64,000 bases of DNA from Microtetraspora niveoalba (GCF_001570405.1 NZ_BBYM01000035.1:1-64000), one strand, 5' to 3'; numbered from the stretch's first letter, positions 8,417 to 17,315 are shown. Notes: a model not told the origin generated them from the sequence alone. A program made the numbers and translations.

Positions 8417-8474
8417 TCGCACAGTGTTCGAGCTTTATCGTACAGTGTCCCAGTCAACTCGCACACTGTTCGAG
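8417..8474. promoter_or_regulatory. candidate TetR operators in the tetR-MFS spacer
   Basis: TCGCACAGTGTTCGAG (8417-8432) and TCGCACACTGTTCGAG (8459-8474) are 15/16 identical; CGTACAGTGTCC (8439-8450) lies between them. ACAGTGT and ACACTGT are reverse complements, so the sites can be read as inverted half-sites around the divergent promoters. Confidence 0.6.
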
Positions 8475-8484
8475 GAGAAGATAG

Positions 8485-9972
8485 ATGTCACATCCGCGCC
8501 GATGGTGGATCCTCGGCGTTCTCTGCCTGAGCCTGCTCGTCCTCGTCGTCGACAACACCGTGCTCAACCTGGCGATCCCCGCGCTCATGCGGGACCTGGG
8601 GGCCACCCCCGCGGACGTCCAATGGATCATCGATTCGTACGTCCTGGTGTTCGCGGGCCTGCTGCTCACCGCGGGAAGCCTCTCCGACCGGTACGGCCGG
8701 CGCCGCCTCCTCATCCTCGGCCTCGTCTTCTTCGGCGGGGCGTCCATGCTGGCGATGCTCGCGACGGAGCCGTGGCAGCTCATCGGCGCCCGTGCGCTGA
8801 TGGGGGTCGGCGGGTCGTTCATCATGCCCTCGACGCTGTCGATCCTGATCACGGTGTTCGACGAGTCGGAACGGCGCAAGGCCATCGCGGCCTGGAGCGC
8901 GGTCGCGATGCTCGGCGTGATCGCGGGGCCGACGATCGGCGGGTTCCTGCTCCAGCACTACTACTGGGGCTCGGTCTTCCTGCTCAACGTGCCGATCGCC
9001 GTGCTCGCCGTCATCGCCGCCGTCACCCTGATGCCCGAGTCGCGCGGCTCGGCGCGGAAGATCGACCCCGTGGGCGTCGTCCTGTCGATCGTCGGCATGG
9101 CCGCCCTGGTGTGGATCGTCATCACCATGCCCACGGACGGGCTGAACCCGCTCTATCTCGCGGTCGCCGTGCTCTCGCTCGGCGGGTTCGTGCTCTGGGA
9201 GCGCCGGGCCGAGCACCCCATGCTCCCGCTCGGGCTGTTCCGCGACCGGTCGTTCAGCGGCGCCTGCTTCTCGATCGTGCTCCTGTCCTTCGGGTCGGGC
9301 GCCCTGATGCTGGCGCTGACGCAGTACCTCCAGTTCGTGCTCGGCTACGAGCCGATGCGGGCCGGGTTCGCCCTGCTGCCGTACGTCGTCGCCGCGCTCG
9401 TGTTCAACGGCCTCGGCGCCGGGCTGGGCAAGAAGGTGAGCAACCGGACGCTGATCGTGGTCGGCCTCTTCGTCATGGCCGCCGGTTTCGGCGTGCTGTC
9501 GACGCTCGCCGGCGGGTACGGCACGCTCATCACCGGCCTGATCGTCATGGGCGTCGGCGGCGGCCTCGCCGGTCCCGCGGCGTACGCGACGCTGATGGGG
9601 GCGGTGCCGGCCGAGCACGCGGGCGTCGGTTCCGCGCTGAACGACACCGTCCAGCAGGTCGGCATGGCGCTCTCGGTGGCCGTGCTCGGCAGCGTGCTCT
9701 CCGGGGCCTACACGGCGGCCATGCCGGAGTCCGCGCCCGAGGCGGCGCGCGACTCGATCAGCGGCGCCCTGGCACTCGGGGACTCGTCGCTCGCGGCCAC
9801 GGCGAAGGACGCGTTCGTGTCGGCCATGTCGGTCGGCTCCTACGTCGGCGTCGGCTGCTCGCTGGCCGCCGCGGTGGTGGCGCTCCTGATGCTGCGCGGC
9901 ACGGCCGCGGCGGGGGGCCCGGCCGCCGAGGCTCCGGTCGCGGGAGCCCCCACCGCGGGAACCCCCGCCTGA
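8485..9972 (+). CDS. MFS drug exporter, DHA2 (14-TM) family
   Basis: 495 residues. The N-terminus has the DHA2 signature (LVVDNTVLNLAIPALMRDLG), motif A GSLSDRYGRRR (~64-74) and a motif-C-like GVIAGPTIGG in TM5. Hydrophobic segments are consistent with 14 membrane spans. It is a proton-coupled exporter of the EmrB/QacA type, probably for hydrophobic drugs, antibiotics or dyes. AGGAGAAG precedes the ATG at a good distance. Control is expected from the divergent TetR protein. The C-terminus is a short Ala/Pro/Gly tail. Confidence 0.92.
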   Translation: MSHPRRWWILGVLCLSLLVLVVDNTVLNLAIPALMRDLGATPADVQWIIDSYVLVFAGLLLTAGSLSDRYGRRRLLILGLVFFGGASMLAMLATEPWQLIGARALMGVGGSFIMPSTLSILITVFDESERRKAIAAWSAVAMLGVIAGPTIGGFLLQHYYWGSVFLLNVPIAVLAVIAAVTLMPESRGSARKIDPVGVVLSIVGMAALVWIVITMPTDGLNPLYLAVAVLSLGGFVLWERRAEHPMLPLGLFRDRSFSGACFSIVLLSFGSGALMLALTQYLQFVLGYEPMRAGFALLPYVVAALVFNGLGAGLGKKVSNRTLIVVGLFVMAAGFGVLSTLAGGYGTLITGLIVMGVGGGLAGPAAYATLMGAVPAEHAGVGSALNDTVQQVGMALSVAVLGSVLSGAYTAAMPESAPEAARDSISGALALGDSSLAATAKDAFVSAMSVGSYVGVGCSLAAAVVALLMLRGTAAAGGPAAEAPVAGAPTAGTPA

Positions 9973-10133
9973 TCCGCGCCGGCGGAGTCGGCGAGTCCGG
10001 GCCCGCCGGCCCGGTTCCGCGGGTCCGGATCCACCCGTGCGATCCACCGGGCCGCGATCCTCCAGGTACGGCCGCCGCACCCCGACGGCCGTATCTGAAT
10101 TTGTCAAGACATATGGATGTCAATAAGGGGACT

Positions 10134-10144
10134 TCAATATGTAA
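10134..10144. promoter_or_regulatory. candidate PucR operator, copy 2
   Basis: TCAATATGTAA, identical to the copy in front of pucR (7497-7507), 70 bp upstream of the aminotransferase start. It lies in an AT-rich island (10098-10145) that also holds two GTCAA boxes, the likely promoter region of the operon. Confidence 0.5.
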
Positions 10145-10213
10145 GGCGAATCTGAAGATCGCCGACATGTTGCCGGTAGGGGCGGAGGCCGCTCAGGCGC
10201 GATACTCGACATC

Positions 10214-11509
10214 ATGTCGGACCTTCTTGCCCGCCATCGCGCGGTAATGCCCAACTGGCTCGCCCTGAACTACGAAGAGCCCATCGAGATCGTCAGCGGC
10301 AAGGGCAACCGTGTCGTCGACGGCTCAGGCAAGAGCTACCTCGACTTCTTCATCGGAATCCTCACCAACATGATCGGGTACGACGTGCCCGAGGTGCGTG
10401 AGGCCGTCGAGCGGCAGCTCGCCACCGGTGTGGTCCACACGTCCACGGCGTACCTGCTGCGCGGTCAGATCGAGCTGGCCGAGAAGATCGCCAAGCTGTC
10501 CGGGATCAAGGACGCGAAGGTCTTCTTCACCAACTCCGGCACCGAGGCCAACGAGACGGCGCTGCTGCTCGCCACCTACGCCCGCAAGTCGGACCAGGTG
10601 CTCGCCATGCGGCAGAGCTACCACGGCCGCTCGTTCGGCGCGATCAGCGTGACCAGCAACCGGTCCTGGAAGAACAACTCGCTGTCTCCGCTCAACGTGC
10701 ACTTCCTGCACGGCACCGACCGGCACCTGACCCAGTTCCGCGGGATGTCGGACGCCGACTACATCGCCGCCTGCGTCGACGACCTGCGGCATGTGCTCGC
10801 CACCGGCGTCACGAACAACGTGGCCGCGCTGATCGCCGAGCCGATCCAGGGCGTCGGCGGCTTCACCATGGCCCCCGACGGCCTGTTCGCGGCGTACAAG
10901 GAGGTCCTGGACGAGGAGGGCATCCTCTTCATCTCCGACGAGGTCCAGACCGGCTGGGGCCGTACCGGCTCCGCGTTCTTCGGCATCCAGAACCACGGCG
11001 TGACGCCCGACATGCTGACCTTCGCCAAGGGGCTCGGCAACGGCTTCGCGGTCGGCGGCATCGTCGCCAGGGGCGACCTGATGGACGGGCCGCACGCCCT
11101 CGGCGTGGCCACCTTCGGCGGCAACCCCATCTCGATGGCGGCGGCCACGGCCACCCTCGACTACGTGCTCGACCACGACCTGCAGGCCAACGCCGCCAAG
11201 ACCGGCGAGATCATCATCTCCGGGCTCCGCGAGGCCGCCGCACGGCTGCCGATCGTCAAGGAGGTCCGCGGCAAGGGGCTCATGTTCGCGATCGAGCTCG
11301 CGGACCCCGTCACCAAGGCGCCCGCCCCGGCGCTGGCGGCCCGCTTCATGGAGGAGACCAGGAAGCTCGGCCTGCTCGTCGGCAAGGGCGGCCTGCAGGG
11401 CAGCGCCCTGCGCATGGCGCCCCCGCTCACCCTGACCGAGGACGAGGCCCGCGAGGGGCTCGACATCATGATCACCGCTCTGGAGACCGTCAACGATGAA
11501 GCACGTTAA
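10214..11509 (+). CDS. class III omega-aminotransferase (beta-alanine/GABA type)
   Basis: 431 residues, fold type I PLP enzyme. Visible marks are NSGTEANETALLLA (cofactor phosphate), the DEVQTGWGRTG segment with the cofactor-binding Asp, and the Schiff-base Lys272 in FAKGLGNG. The family moves an omega-amino group (GABA, beta-alanine, ornithine or related) to an oxo-acid, leaving a semialdehyde. The overlapping downstream gene encodes a CoA-acylating semialdehyde dehydrogenase, so beta-alanine or 3-aminoisobutyrate is the most consistent substrate (inference). No strong Shine-Dalgarno sequence precedes the ATG. The PucR-type motif lies upstream. Confidence 0.88.
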   Translation: MSDLLARHRAVMPNWLALNYEEPIEIVSGKGNRVVDGSGKSYLDFFIGILTNMIGYDVPEVREAVERQLATGVVHTSTAYLLRGQIELAEKIAKLSGIKDAKVFFTNSGTEANETALLLATYARKSDQVLAMRQSYHGRSFGAISVTSNRSWKNNSLSPLNVHFLHGTDRHLTQFRGMSDADYIAACVDDLRHVLATGVTNNVAALIAEPIQGVGGFTMAPDGLFAAYKEVLDEEGILFISDEVQTGWGRTGSAFFGIQNHGVTPDMLTFAKGLGNGFAVGGIVARGDLMDGPHALGVATFGGNPISMAAATATLDYVLDHDLQANAAKTGEIIISGLREAAARLPIVKEVRGKGLMFAIELADPVTKAPAPALAARFMEETRKLGLLVGKGGLQGSALRMAPPLTLTEDEAREGLDIMITALETVNDEAR

Positions 11510-13001
11510 CCACTGGATCAACGGGACCCGCGTCTCCGGCGGGGGCCGCACCTCCGAGATCTTCAACCCGGCCACGGGCGAGGTCAGCGGCGCCGTGGAG
11601 CTCGCGGCCGTCGAGGACGTGGACGCTGCCGTCGAGGCGGCGAAGGCGGCGTTCCCCGCCTGGCGTGACGCCTCGCTGGTCAAGCGGACCCAGATCCTCT
11701 TCCGCTTCCGCGAGCTGATGGACAGGCACCGCGACGAACTGGCCGCGCTGATCAGCTCCGAGCACGGCAAGGTGCACTCCGACGCGCTCGGCGAGGTCGC
11801 CCGCGGCATCGAGGTCGTGGAGTTCGCCTGCGGCATCCCGCAACTGCTCAAGGGCGGCTTCTCCGAGAACGTCTCCACCCGTGTCGACTCGTACTCCATC
11901 CGGCAGCCGCTGGGCGTCGTCGCAGGGATCACGCCGTTCAACTTCCCGGCGATGGTGCCGATGTGGATGTTCCCGGTGGCGATCGCGTGCGGGAACACCT
12001 TCATCCTCAAGCCGTCCGAGCGCGACCCCTCCGCGTCGCTGCTGATCGCCGAGCTGTGGAAGCAGGCCGGGCTGCCCGACGGCGTCTTCAACGTCGTCCA
12101 GGGTGACAAGGTCGCCGTGGACCGGCTGCTGGAGCACCCCTCCGTCGCGGCCGTCTCCTTCGTCGGCTCGACCCCGATCGCCCGGTACGTGTACGAGACG
12201 GGGACGGCGCACGGCAAGCGGGTCCAGGCGCTGGGCGGCGCCAAGAACCACATGCTCGTGCTGCCCGACGCCGACCTCGACCTGGTCGCGGACTCGGCCG
12301 TGTCGGCGGGCTTCGGCTCGGCAGGCGAGCGGTGCATGGCCATCTCCGTGCTGCTCGCCGTGGACCCGATCGGCGACGAGCTGGTCGGCAAGATCGCCGA
12401 GCGGGTCGGCAAGCTGACCATCGGCCCCGGCGACGAGCCGACGTCCGAGATGGGCCCCCTGGTCACCAAGGTGCACCGCGACAAGGTGGCGTCCTACATC
12501 GACCTCGGCATCGAGGAGGGCGCCAAGGTCGTGATCGACGGCCGCGAGACGCCCGTCAACGGCGGGACGACGGCCCAGGAGACCCCGGGCTTCTGGCTCG
12601 GCCCCACCCTGCTCGACCACGTCCCGGCCAACTCCCGGGTGCACCGCGAGGAGATCTTCGGCCCGATCCTGTCCGTCGTGCGCGTCAAGTCATACGAGGA
12701 GGGCCTCGAGCTGATCAACACCGGCGAGTTCGGCAACGGCACCGCGATCTTCACCAACGACGGCGGCGCCGCCCGGCGCTTCCAGAACGAGGTCGAGGTG
12801 GGCATGGTCGGCATCAACGTGCCGATCCCCGTGCCGATGGCGTTCTACAGCTTCGGCGGCTGGAAGGCGTCGCTGTTCGGCGACACGCACGTCCACGGCA
12901 CCGAGGGTGTGCACTTCTACACCCGGGGCAAGGTCGTGACGTCGCGCTGGCTCGACCCCTCGCACGGCGGCGTGAACCTCGGTTTCCCGACGAACAAGTA
13001 G
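11496..13001 (+). CDS. mmsA: CoA-acylating methylmalonate-semialdehyde dehydrogenase
   Basis: 501 residues. It is an ALDH-superfamily enzyme that oxidises (methyl)malonate semialdehyde to propionyl-CoA or acetyl-CoA with NAD+ and CoA. The catalytic cysteine is Cys280 in GSAGERCMA, and the family-specific GGAKNH (~247-252) replaces the general-base glutamate of ordinary ALDHs. The gene overlaps the aminotransferase by 14 bp, so the two are an operon: amine removal followed by oxidative decarboxylation. This would serve beta-alanine, valine or pyrimidine breakdown. A strong hairpin terminator follows the stop. Confidence 0.93.
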   Translation: MKHVNHWINGTRVSGGGRTSEIFNPATGEVSGAVELAAVEDVDAAVEAAKAAFPAWRDASLVKRTQILFRFRELMDRHRDELAALISSEHGKVHSDALGEVARGIEVVEFACGIPQLLKGGFSENVSTRVDSYSIRQPLGVVAGITPFNFPAMVPMWMFPVAIACGNTFILKPSERDPSASLLIAELWKQAGLPDGVFNVVQGDKVAVDRLLEHPSVAAVSFVGSTPIARYVYETGTAHGKRVQALGGAKNHMLVLPDADLDLVADSAVSAGFGSAGERCMAISVLLAVDPIGDELVGKIAERVGKLTIGPGDEPTSEMGPLVTKVHRDKVASYIDLGIEEGAKVVIDGRETPVNGGTTAQETPGFWLGPTLLDHVPANSRVHREEIFGPILSVVRVKSYEEGLELINTGEFGNGTAIFTNDGGAARRFQNEVEVGMVGINVPIPVPMAFYSFGGWKASLFGDTHVHGTEGVHFYTRGKVVTSRWLDPSHGGVNLGFPTNK

Positions 13002-13046
13002 CTCGGCTTCCCGCGAACGGACAACGCGCGGGGCGACGAACCGGAC

Positions 13047-13084
13047 GCGCGCCGGGGGGTGTTTCCCACACCCCCGGCGCGCGT
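13047..13084. terminator. bidirectional terminator
   Basis: GCGCGCCGGGGGGTGT pairs with ACACCCCCGGCGCGC (15 bp, one bulged G) around the loop TTCCC. It lies between the convergent mmsA and methyltransferase genes and probably serves both. Confidence 0.75.
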
Positions 13085-13138
13085 TTCACGTTCGGGTCGC
13101 GGGGCCGCGGTCTCGCGGGTCGACGCGCCGGACGGCGG

Positions 13139-13930
13139 TCACTTCACGCGGCCGACGCCGCACAGGAAGTAGGACTTCACCTTCTCCAGCGGCGGCGCGA
13201 GGACCGGGCTGTCCGGCCGCCACTCGTGCAGGTTGACGATCCCCGGCTCGGCGACGTCCAGGCCGTCGAAGAAGGGTTCGATCTCGCTGGACATGCGCGC
13301 CACGAACTGGGCGGACGCGTTGCGGTAGATCCCCTCCACCTGGGGGGCGGCCTCGGGGCGTTCGTCGATCGCCACGTGGGAGAGGACCATGTGGCTGCCG
13401 GGCGGCAGCGCCTCCCGGATCCGGGCGATGATGCCGGCGGGGTCGTCGGAGTCCGGGATGAAATGGATGATCGCCAGCAGCAGCACGGCGATCGGCTCGT
13501 CGAAGTTCAGGTGGGCGCGGATCTCGGGGTGGTCCATGATCTCGTCCGGCTGCCTGAGGTCGCCCTCGACGACGAGCACCTGAGGGCTGTCCTGCAGCAG
13601 GGCGCGGGCGTGGACGAGCACCTGCGGGTCGTTGTCCACGTAAACCGTGCGGGCCTCGGGGGCGATCTCGGCGACGGCCTGGTGCACGTTCTGCTGGGTC
13701 GGCAGGCCCGCGCCGATGTCGAGGAACTGGCGGATGCCCTGCTCGGCGAGGAACCGCACAGCGCGTTGCAGGAAGGCCCGGTTCTCCCTGATCCCGATCG
13801 GGATCTCCGGCACGTAGCGCAGGACCTGGTCGGCCGCCGCGCGGTCGGCGGGGAAGTTGTCCTTGCCGCCGAGATAGTAGTCGTACATTCGTGCAGCATT
13901 GGGAGTATTCGGGTCAAACTCGACGGCCAT
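13139..13930 (-). CDS. SAM-dependent methyltransferase, DUF574 (Methyltransf_19) family
   Basis: About 263 residues. The N-terminus (DPNTPNAARMYDYYLGGKDNF) is the hallmark of this actinobacteria-rich family. The SAM-binding motif I appears as FLDIGAGLPTQQNVHQ, with an acidic VYVDNDP strand after it. Family members include SCO1555-like proteins, mostly with unknown substrates and often near regulatory or secondary-metabolite genes. A GTG directly precedes the ATG, so either could initiate. It is divergent from an MFS gene. No physiological role can be read from the sequence. Confidence 0.88.
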   Translation of the reverse strand: MAVEFDPNTPNAARMYDYYLGGKDNFPADRAAADQVLRYVPEIPIGIRENRAFLQRAVRFLAEQGIRQFLDIGAGLPTQQNVHQAVAEIAPEARTVYVDNDPQVLVHARALLQDSPQVLVVEGDLRQPDEIMDHPEIRAHLNFDEPIAVLLLAIIHFIPDSDDPAGIIARIREALPPGSHMVLSHVAIDERPEAAPQVEGIYRNASAQFVARMSSEIEPFFDGLDVAEPGIVNLHEWRPDSPVLAPPLEKVKSYFLCGVGRVK

Positions 13931-14046
13931 CACGCCCCCTATTCGTCGCCGATCCTCGCCGGCCGCGTACTAAGCCGAATTCAGCGGAAATGACGAGATA
14001 TCCGGATATCTGAGGAAAAGCTAGCTTATCGGGGATTTGCGGTGCC

Positions 14047-15384
14047 ATGATCGTGCCCGTGACTTCCCCGCACCGCGTGCTGGGCGCGCAGCTCGCCGAC
14101 GGCATCTCCAAGGGAAACATGTGGGCGCTGCTGTTCCTCGCGACCGCGGGCACGGCAGTCGTCTCCTTCCTGCCGTCCACCCAGCCCCACATCCTCACCG
14201 TCGTCCTCGGTGTGCCGGAGTCGGACCAGGGTACGATCGTCGGCCTGCTCGGCTCCGCCGCCGAGCTGGCGATGATCCTCAGCCTCGCCTGGTACGGCGC
14301 GCTCGCCGACCGGTTCGGCCGCCGCCTCATCGTGGTCGGCGGGCTGACGCTGTGCGCGCTCGGCGCCCTGCTGTTCCCGTTCGCGGGCAACACGGTCGTC
14401 CTCGTCGCCCTGCGGGTGGTCTTCGGGCTCGGCGTCGCGGCCATCAACGCCATGCTCTCCACGATCGCCATCGATTACGTCCGCGAGCGGTCGCGCGGCA
14501 AGTCGTACGGGCTCATCGGCTTCTTCGGCGGGCTCGGCGCGCTGATCGCGGTGCTGGTCGTGGCCAAACTCCCGCAGACCATGGAGAAGCGCGGTCTGGA
14601 GCCGGTGGCGGCCACCCGGCTGTCGTTCGTGATCATCGCCGTGGCCATCGTGCTCGTCGCCGCGCTCCTGTGGTCCACGCTCTCCCGGGTCAAGGTCGAC
14701 ACCACGGCCGAGCGCGTCCCCCTGCCGCGCCTCGTCCGCGAGGGCCTCGTGCTCGCGCGCGACCCCGGTGTCGCGCTGTCCTACGCCGCGTCGTTCGTCG
14801 CGCGCGCGGACCTGTACGTCGTCGTCAGCTTCCTCACCCTGTGGATCTCCGACTACGCCACCACAGAGCGGGGGATGTCGAGCGCCGAGGCGCTGGCCAA
14901 GGCGGGCGCCGTGGTCGGCATCTCGCAGATGGTGGCGCTGCTCTGCGCGCCCGTCTTCGGATGGCTCGGCGACCGCATGCGCCGCCAGGACCTGCTCATC
15001 GTCGCGCAGCTCATCGCGGCCGGCGCCTACCTCTCCACGCTGCTCGTCTCCGACCCGCTCGGCCCCGGCATGATGGTCGTCGCCGTGCTCATCGGCATCG
15101 GCGAGATCGCCGGCATCACCACGGCCGGACCCATGCTCGCCCAGCAGGTGCCCGCCGCGGTGCGCGGCGCCGCGTTCGGCGTCCACACGCTCTGCGGCTC
15201 CCTCGGCATCATGATCGTGTCCTTCCTCGGCGGTGCGCTGCACGACGCCTGGAGGCCGGCCGCGCCGTTCGTCGTCTCCGGGACGTTCGGCCTGTTCGTC
15301 GCCGTCTTCGGCCTCGTCGTACGGCACCGCATCAAGGCCCGGGCGGACGACGGCCCCGCGCGCGAGGTGGTGCCCGCGGCCTGA
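14047..15384 (+). CDS. MFS transporter
   Basis: 445 residues with about 12 predicted membrane spans in two six-helix halves. The cytoplasmic loop 2-3 motif is present as GALADRFGRRLIVVGG, with a second-half counterpart GWLGDRMRRQDLL. Sequence character is that of metabolite or drug MFS carriers; the substrate is not recognisable. A GGGGA element lies ~10 bases before the ATG. It is divergent from the DUF574 methyltransferase with ~115 bp between starts, and is followed by a gap of 160 bp rich in G/C hairpins. Confidence 0.85.
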   Translation: MIVPVTSPHRVLGAQLADGISKGNMWALLFLATAGTAVVSFLPSTQPHILTVVLGVPESDQGTIVGLLGSAAELAMILSLAWYGALADRFGRRLIVVGGLTLCALGALLFPFAGNTVVLVALRVVFGLGVAAINAMLSTIAIDYVRERSRGKSYGLIGFFGGLGALIAVLVVAKLPQTMEKRGLEPVAATRLSFVIIAVAIVLVAALLWSTLSRVKVDTTAERVPLPRLVREGLVLARDPGVALSYAASFVARADLYVVVSFLTLWISDYATTERGMSSAEALAKAGAVVGISQMVALLCAPVFGWLGDRMRRQDLLIVAQLIAAGAYLSTLLVSDPLGPGMMVVAVLIGIGEIAGITTAGPMLAQQVPAAVRGAAFGVHTLCGSLGIMIVSFLGGALHDAWRPAAPFVVSGTFGLFVAVFGLVVRHRIKARADDGPAREVVPAA

Positions 15385-15548
15385 CCCGGCGACCGGCGGA
15401 ACCGGCGGGTCCGCGCGAGGACCGGGTCCCCTGTGAGGACCGGGTCCACGCGAGGGCCGGGGACGGGCGGCGGGTCCGCGCGGCGACGGGGCGGCGGCGC
15501 GCGGCGGCCCCAGTAGGCTCGTGACGTCCGTTCCGTAAGGGGGTCCGA

Positions 15549-16898
15549 GTGGCGCTTCGTCCTGCCCGCCCTTCCCGCCTCGCCCGCCGCCCACGTGCCG
15601 CCGTGCCGTCCGCCGCCGTCGCCCTGATCGGACTGCTCGCCGCCGCCTGCGGCGCGACGGAGGCGACCGCGGCCGGCCCGGCCGGCACCACGGCGGTGAC
15701 CACCCCCGCCGCCGGCCCGGCCCGCACGCCGCCCCCCGAGCCCCGCGCCGTACGGGGAGCGGCGGCGGACGCGGGAAGGCCGGCCGCCGGGTCAGGGGCG
15801 CTGCCCCACGCCCGTGCCACCGGCCCCACGCCGGACACCCCCTCCGCGACGCCGTCCAAGCCCGGGAAGACCCCCACCCCGGTCGCCTCCACCGGCCCGG
15901 GGGAGGGCGTGGTCGACGTCCTCGCGCCCCCCGGATACGTGGAGTGGGGCGGCACCGATCCCAAGGTCAACTGGGTGACGCCGTTCCAGGCCAAGACCGG
16001 CTGCAAGGTGAACCTGCGCACCTATGACCCCGCCGCGACCGCCGCCGGGGCACGGCCGCTCGACCCCGGCTCGTTCGACGTCGTCGCCGCCCCGCCGGAG
16101 GTGGCGGGCAAGCTGGTCGACGAGGGCGGCGTCGCCCCGCTGAACACCTCCCTGATCAGCGCCTACCACGACATCCCCAAACAACTGCGCCGCCTCCAGA
16201 CCCGCAAGGGCGACGCGTACGGAGTGCCGTACCTGTGGGGGATCAACGAGGCCCTCTACGACTCCTCGAAGGAGGGACCGAAGACGGCGGCGGCCCTCTA
16301 CGGCGGCACCGGCAAGGTCATGCTCAAGGACAGCCCGCTGACCATCGCGGACGCGGCCCTCGTGCTGAAGCGGCGCGGGGCCGGCATCGAGGACCCCTTC
16401 CAGCTCACGCCGTCCCAGCTCGACGACGCGATCGGACTGCTCTCGCGCGGCAGGTCGGACGAGCGCGTCTACTGGCGCGACCCGATCGAGGTCGTCCAGG
16501 GGCTCGCCTCCGGGTCCGTACGGCTCGCGCAGGGCACGCCGTACCACCGGGACGTGCTGAGCCTCGCGGGGCGGTCGGTGGAGGCGGCGGGCGGGCCGGT
16601 GACCGGTTGGGCCGACATGTGGATGGTGTCGTCGTCGGCCGCCCACCCCTCGTGCGCGTACGAGTGGCTCGACTGGACCGGCTCCACGAAGGTGCAGAAG
16701 GAGGCGGCCGAGTGGGTGGGGCTGGCCCCGGCCAACAAGGAGGCCTGCACCGGCCGCGCCGGGCGGATCTGCTCGGACTACGCGTCGTTCGAGGACGTCT
16801 ACTTCGCCTCGCGCCCGTCGAAGAACTGCGGAGGCGGGGACAAGGAGTGCGCGCCCTACGGCCAGTGGGTCGAGCGCTGGAAGCGCCTCGTGGGCTGA
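15549..16898 (+). CDS. PotD-like polyamine-binding lipoprotein with long disordered tether
   Basis: 449 residues from a GTG with AAGGGGG upstream. A signal peptide ends in the lipobox LLAAAC (Cys34), so the protein is anchored outside the membrane. Residues ~35-118 are almost only Ala, Pro, Thr, Gly and Ser, a flexible stalk. From ~120 it is a periplasmic-binding fold of the spermidine/putrescine family: GYVEWGGTDPKVNWVTPF, YGVPYLWGIN, and TGWADMWMVSS with Trp354-x-Asp356, which corresponds to amine-contacting residues in PotD. No permease or ATPase gene is adjacent; the PotBCA-type genes lie 39 kb away in this window. The ligand is probably a polyamine (family knowledge). Confidence 0.85.
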   Translation: MALRPARPSRLARRPRAAVPSAAVALIGLLAAACGATEATAAGPAGTTAVTTPAAGPARTPPPEPRAVRGAAADAGRPAAGSGALPHARATGPTPDTPSATPSKPGKTPTPVASTGPGEGVVDVLAPPGYVEWGGTDPKVNWVTPFQAKTGCKVNLRTYDPAATAAGARPLDPGSFDVVAAPPEVAGKLVDEGGVAPLNTSLISAYHDIPKQLRRLQTRKGDAYGVPYLWGINEALYDSSKEGPKTAAALYGGTGKVMLKDSPLTIADAALVLKRRGAGIEDPFQLTPSQLDDAIGLLSRGRSDERVYWRDPIEVVQGLASGSVRLAQGTPYHRDVLSLAGRSVEAAGGPVTGWADMWMVSSSAAHPSCAYEWLDWTGSTKVQKEAAEWVGLAPANKEACTGRAGRICSDYASFEDVYFASRPSKNCGGGDKECAPYGQWVERWKRLVG

Positions 16899-16959
16899 AC
16901 CGCGCCCCGGAAACCGTGGTGAGTCCGGGAGTCAGTGCGGTCGGGAGAGTCCCGGAGCC

Positions 16960-17205
16960 TCAGGAGAACGCGCGGCTGCGGCGCTGCAGCGGCACCGCGC
17001 CCTCCGGAACGGGCAGCAGCGCCTCGGCGCAGTCGTCGCACGCGTGGACGGGGGCGTCGTCGGGAAGCCGGCCCACCAGCACCCGGGGGCGCGGCCACTT
17101 CTTGTGGCACACCACGCAGGCGTCCCCCTCAAGCTGCGTGGCGGTCAGGCCCGCGGGGTCGAACGTCGGCACGAGCCTTCCGGCCCCTTTCGGATCCCAC
17201 CCCAT
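16960..17205 (-). CDS. small two-CxxC putative zinc-binding protein
   Basis: 81 residues. Two cysteine pairs (CVVC at ~30-33 and CDDC at ~56-59) are spaced like a zinc ribbon or knuckle. The rest is basic and proline-rich, with no signal peptide. The start at 17205 has AAGGGGGAAG upstream. Similar short CxxC...CxxC proteins occur in other actinomycetes without a known role. A symmetrical AT-rich element (17230-17247) sits just upstream and may be its promoter or operator. Confidence 0.65.
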   Translation of the reverse strand: MGWDPKGAGRLVPTFDPAGLTATQLEGDACVVCHKKWPRPRVLVGRLPDDAPVHACDDCAEALLPVPEGAVPLQRRSRAFS

Positions 17206-17229
17206 CGCGCTTCCCCCTTCGCATACCCG

Positions 17230-17247
17230 AACCGTTATAACGCGGTT
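17230..17247. promoter_or_regulatory. symmetrical element upstream of the CxxC gene
   Basis: AACCG-TTATAACG-CGGTT, with the perfect inner palindrome CGTTATAACG (17233-17242), 25 bp before the minus-strand start at 17205. A minus-strand TTGACA lies ~35 bp further upstream. It is a possible operator overlapping a promoter. Confidence 0.4.
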
Positions 17248-17315
17248 ACAGCTTGTGATCGATTAGGGAGATGTCAAGCAAGGGTTAAATCGCAGGCATG
17301 TGGCAGACCGTATAA

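Noticed and set aside
7533-10247. 904-codon plus frame
   Set aside because: It covers the TetR and MFS genes in another frame with an Arg/Pro/Gly-rich, low-information product.
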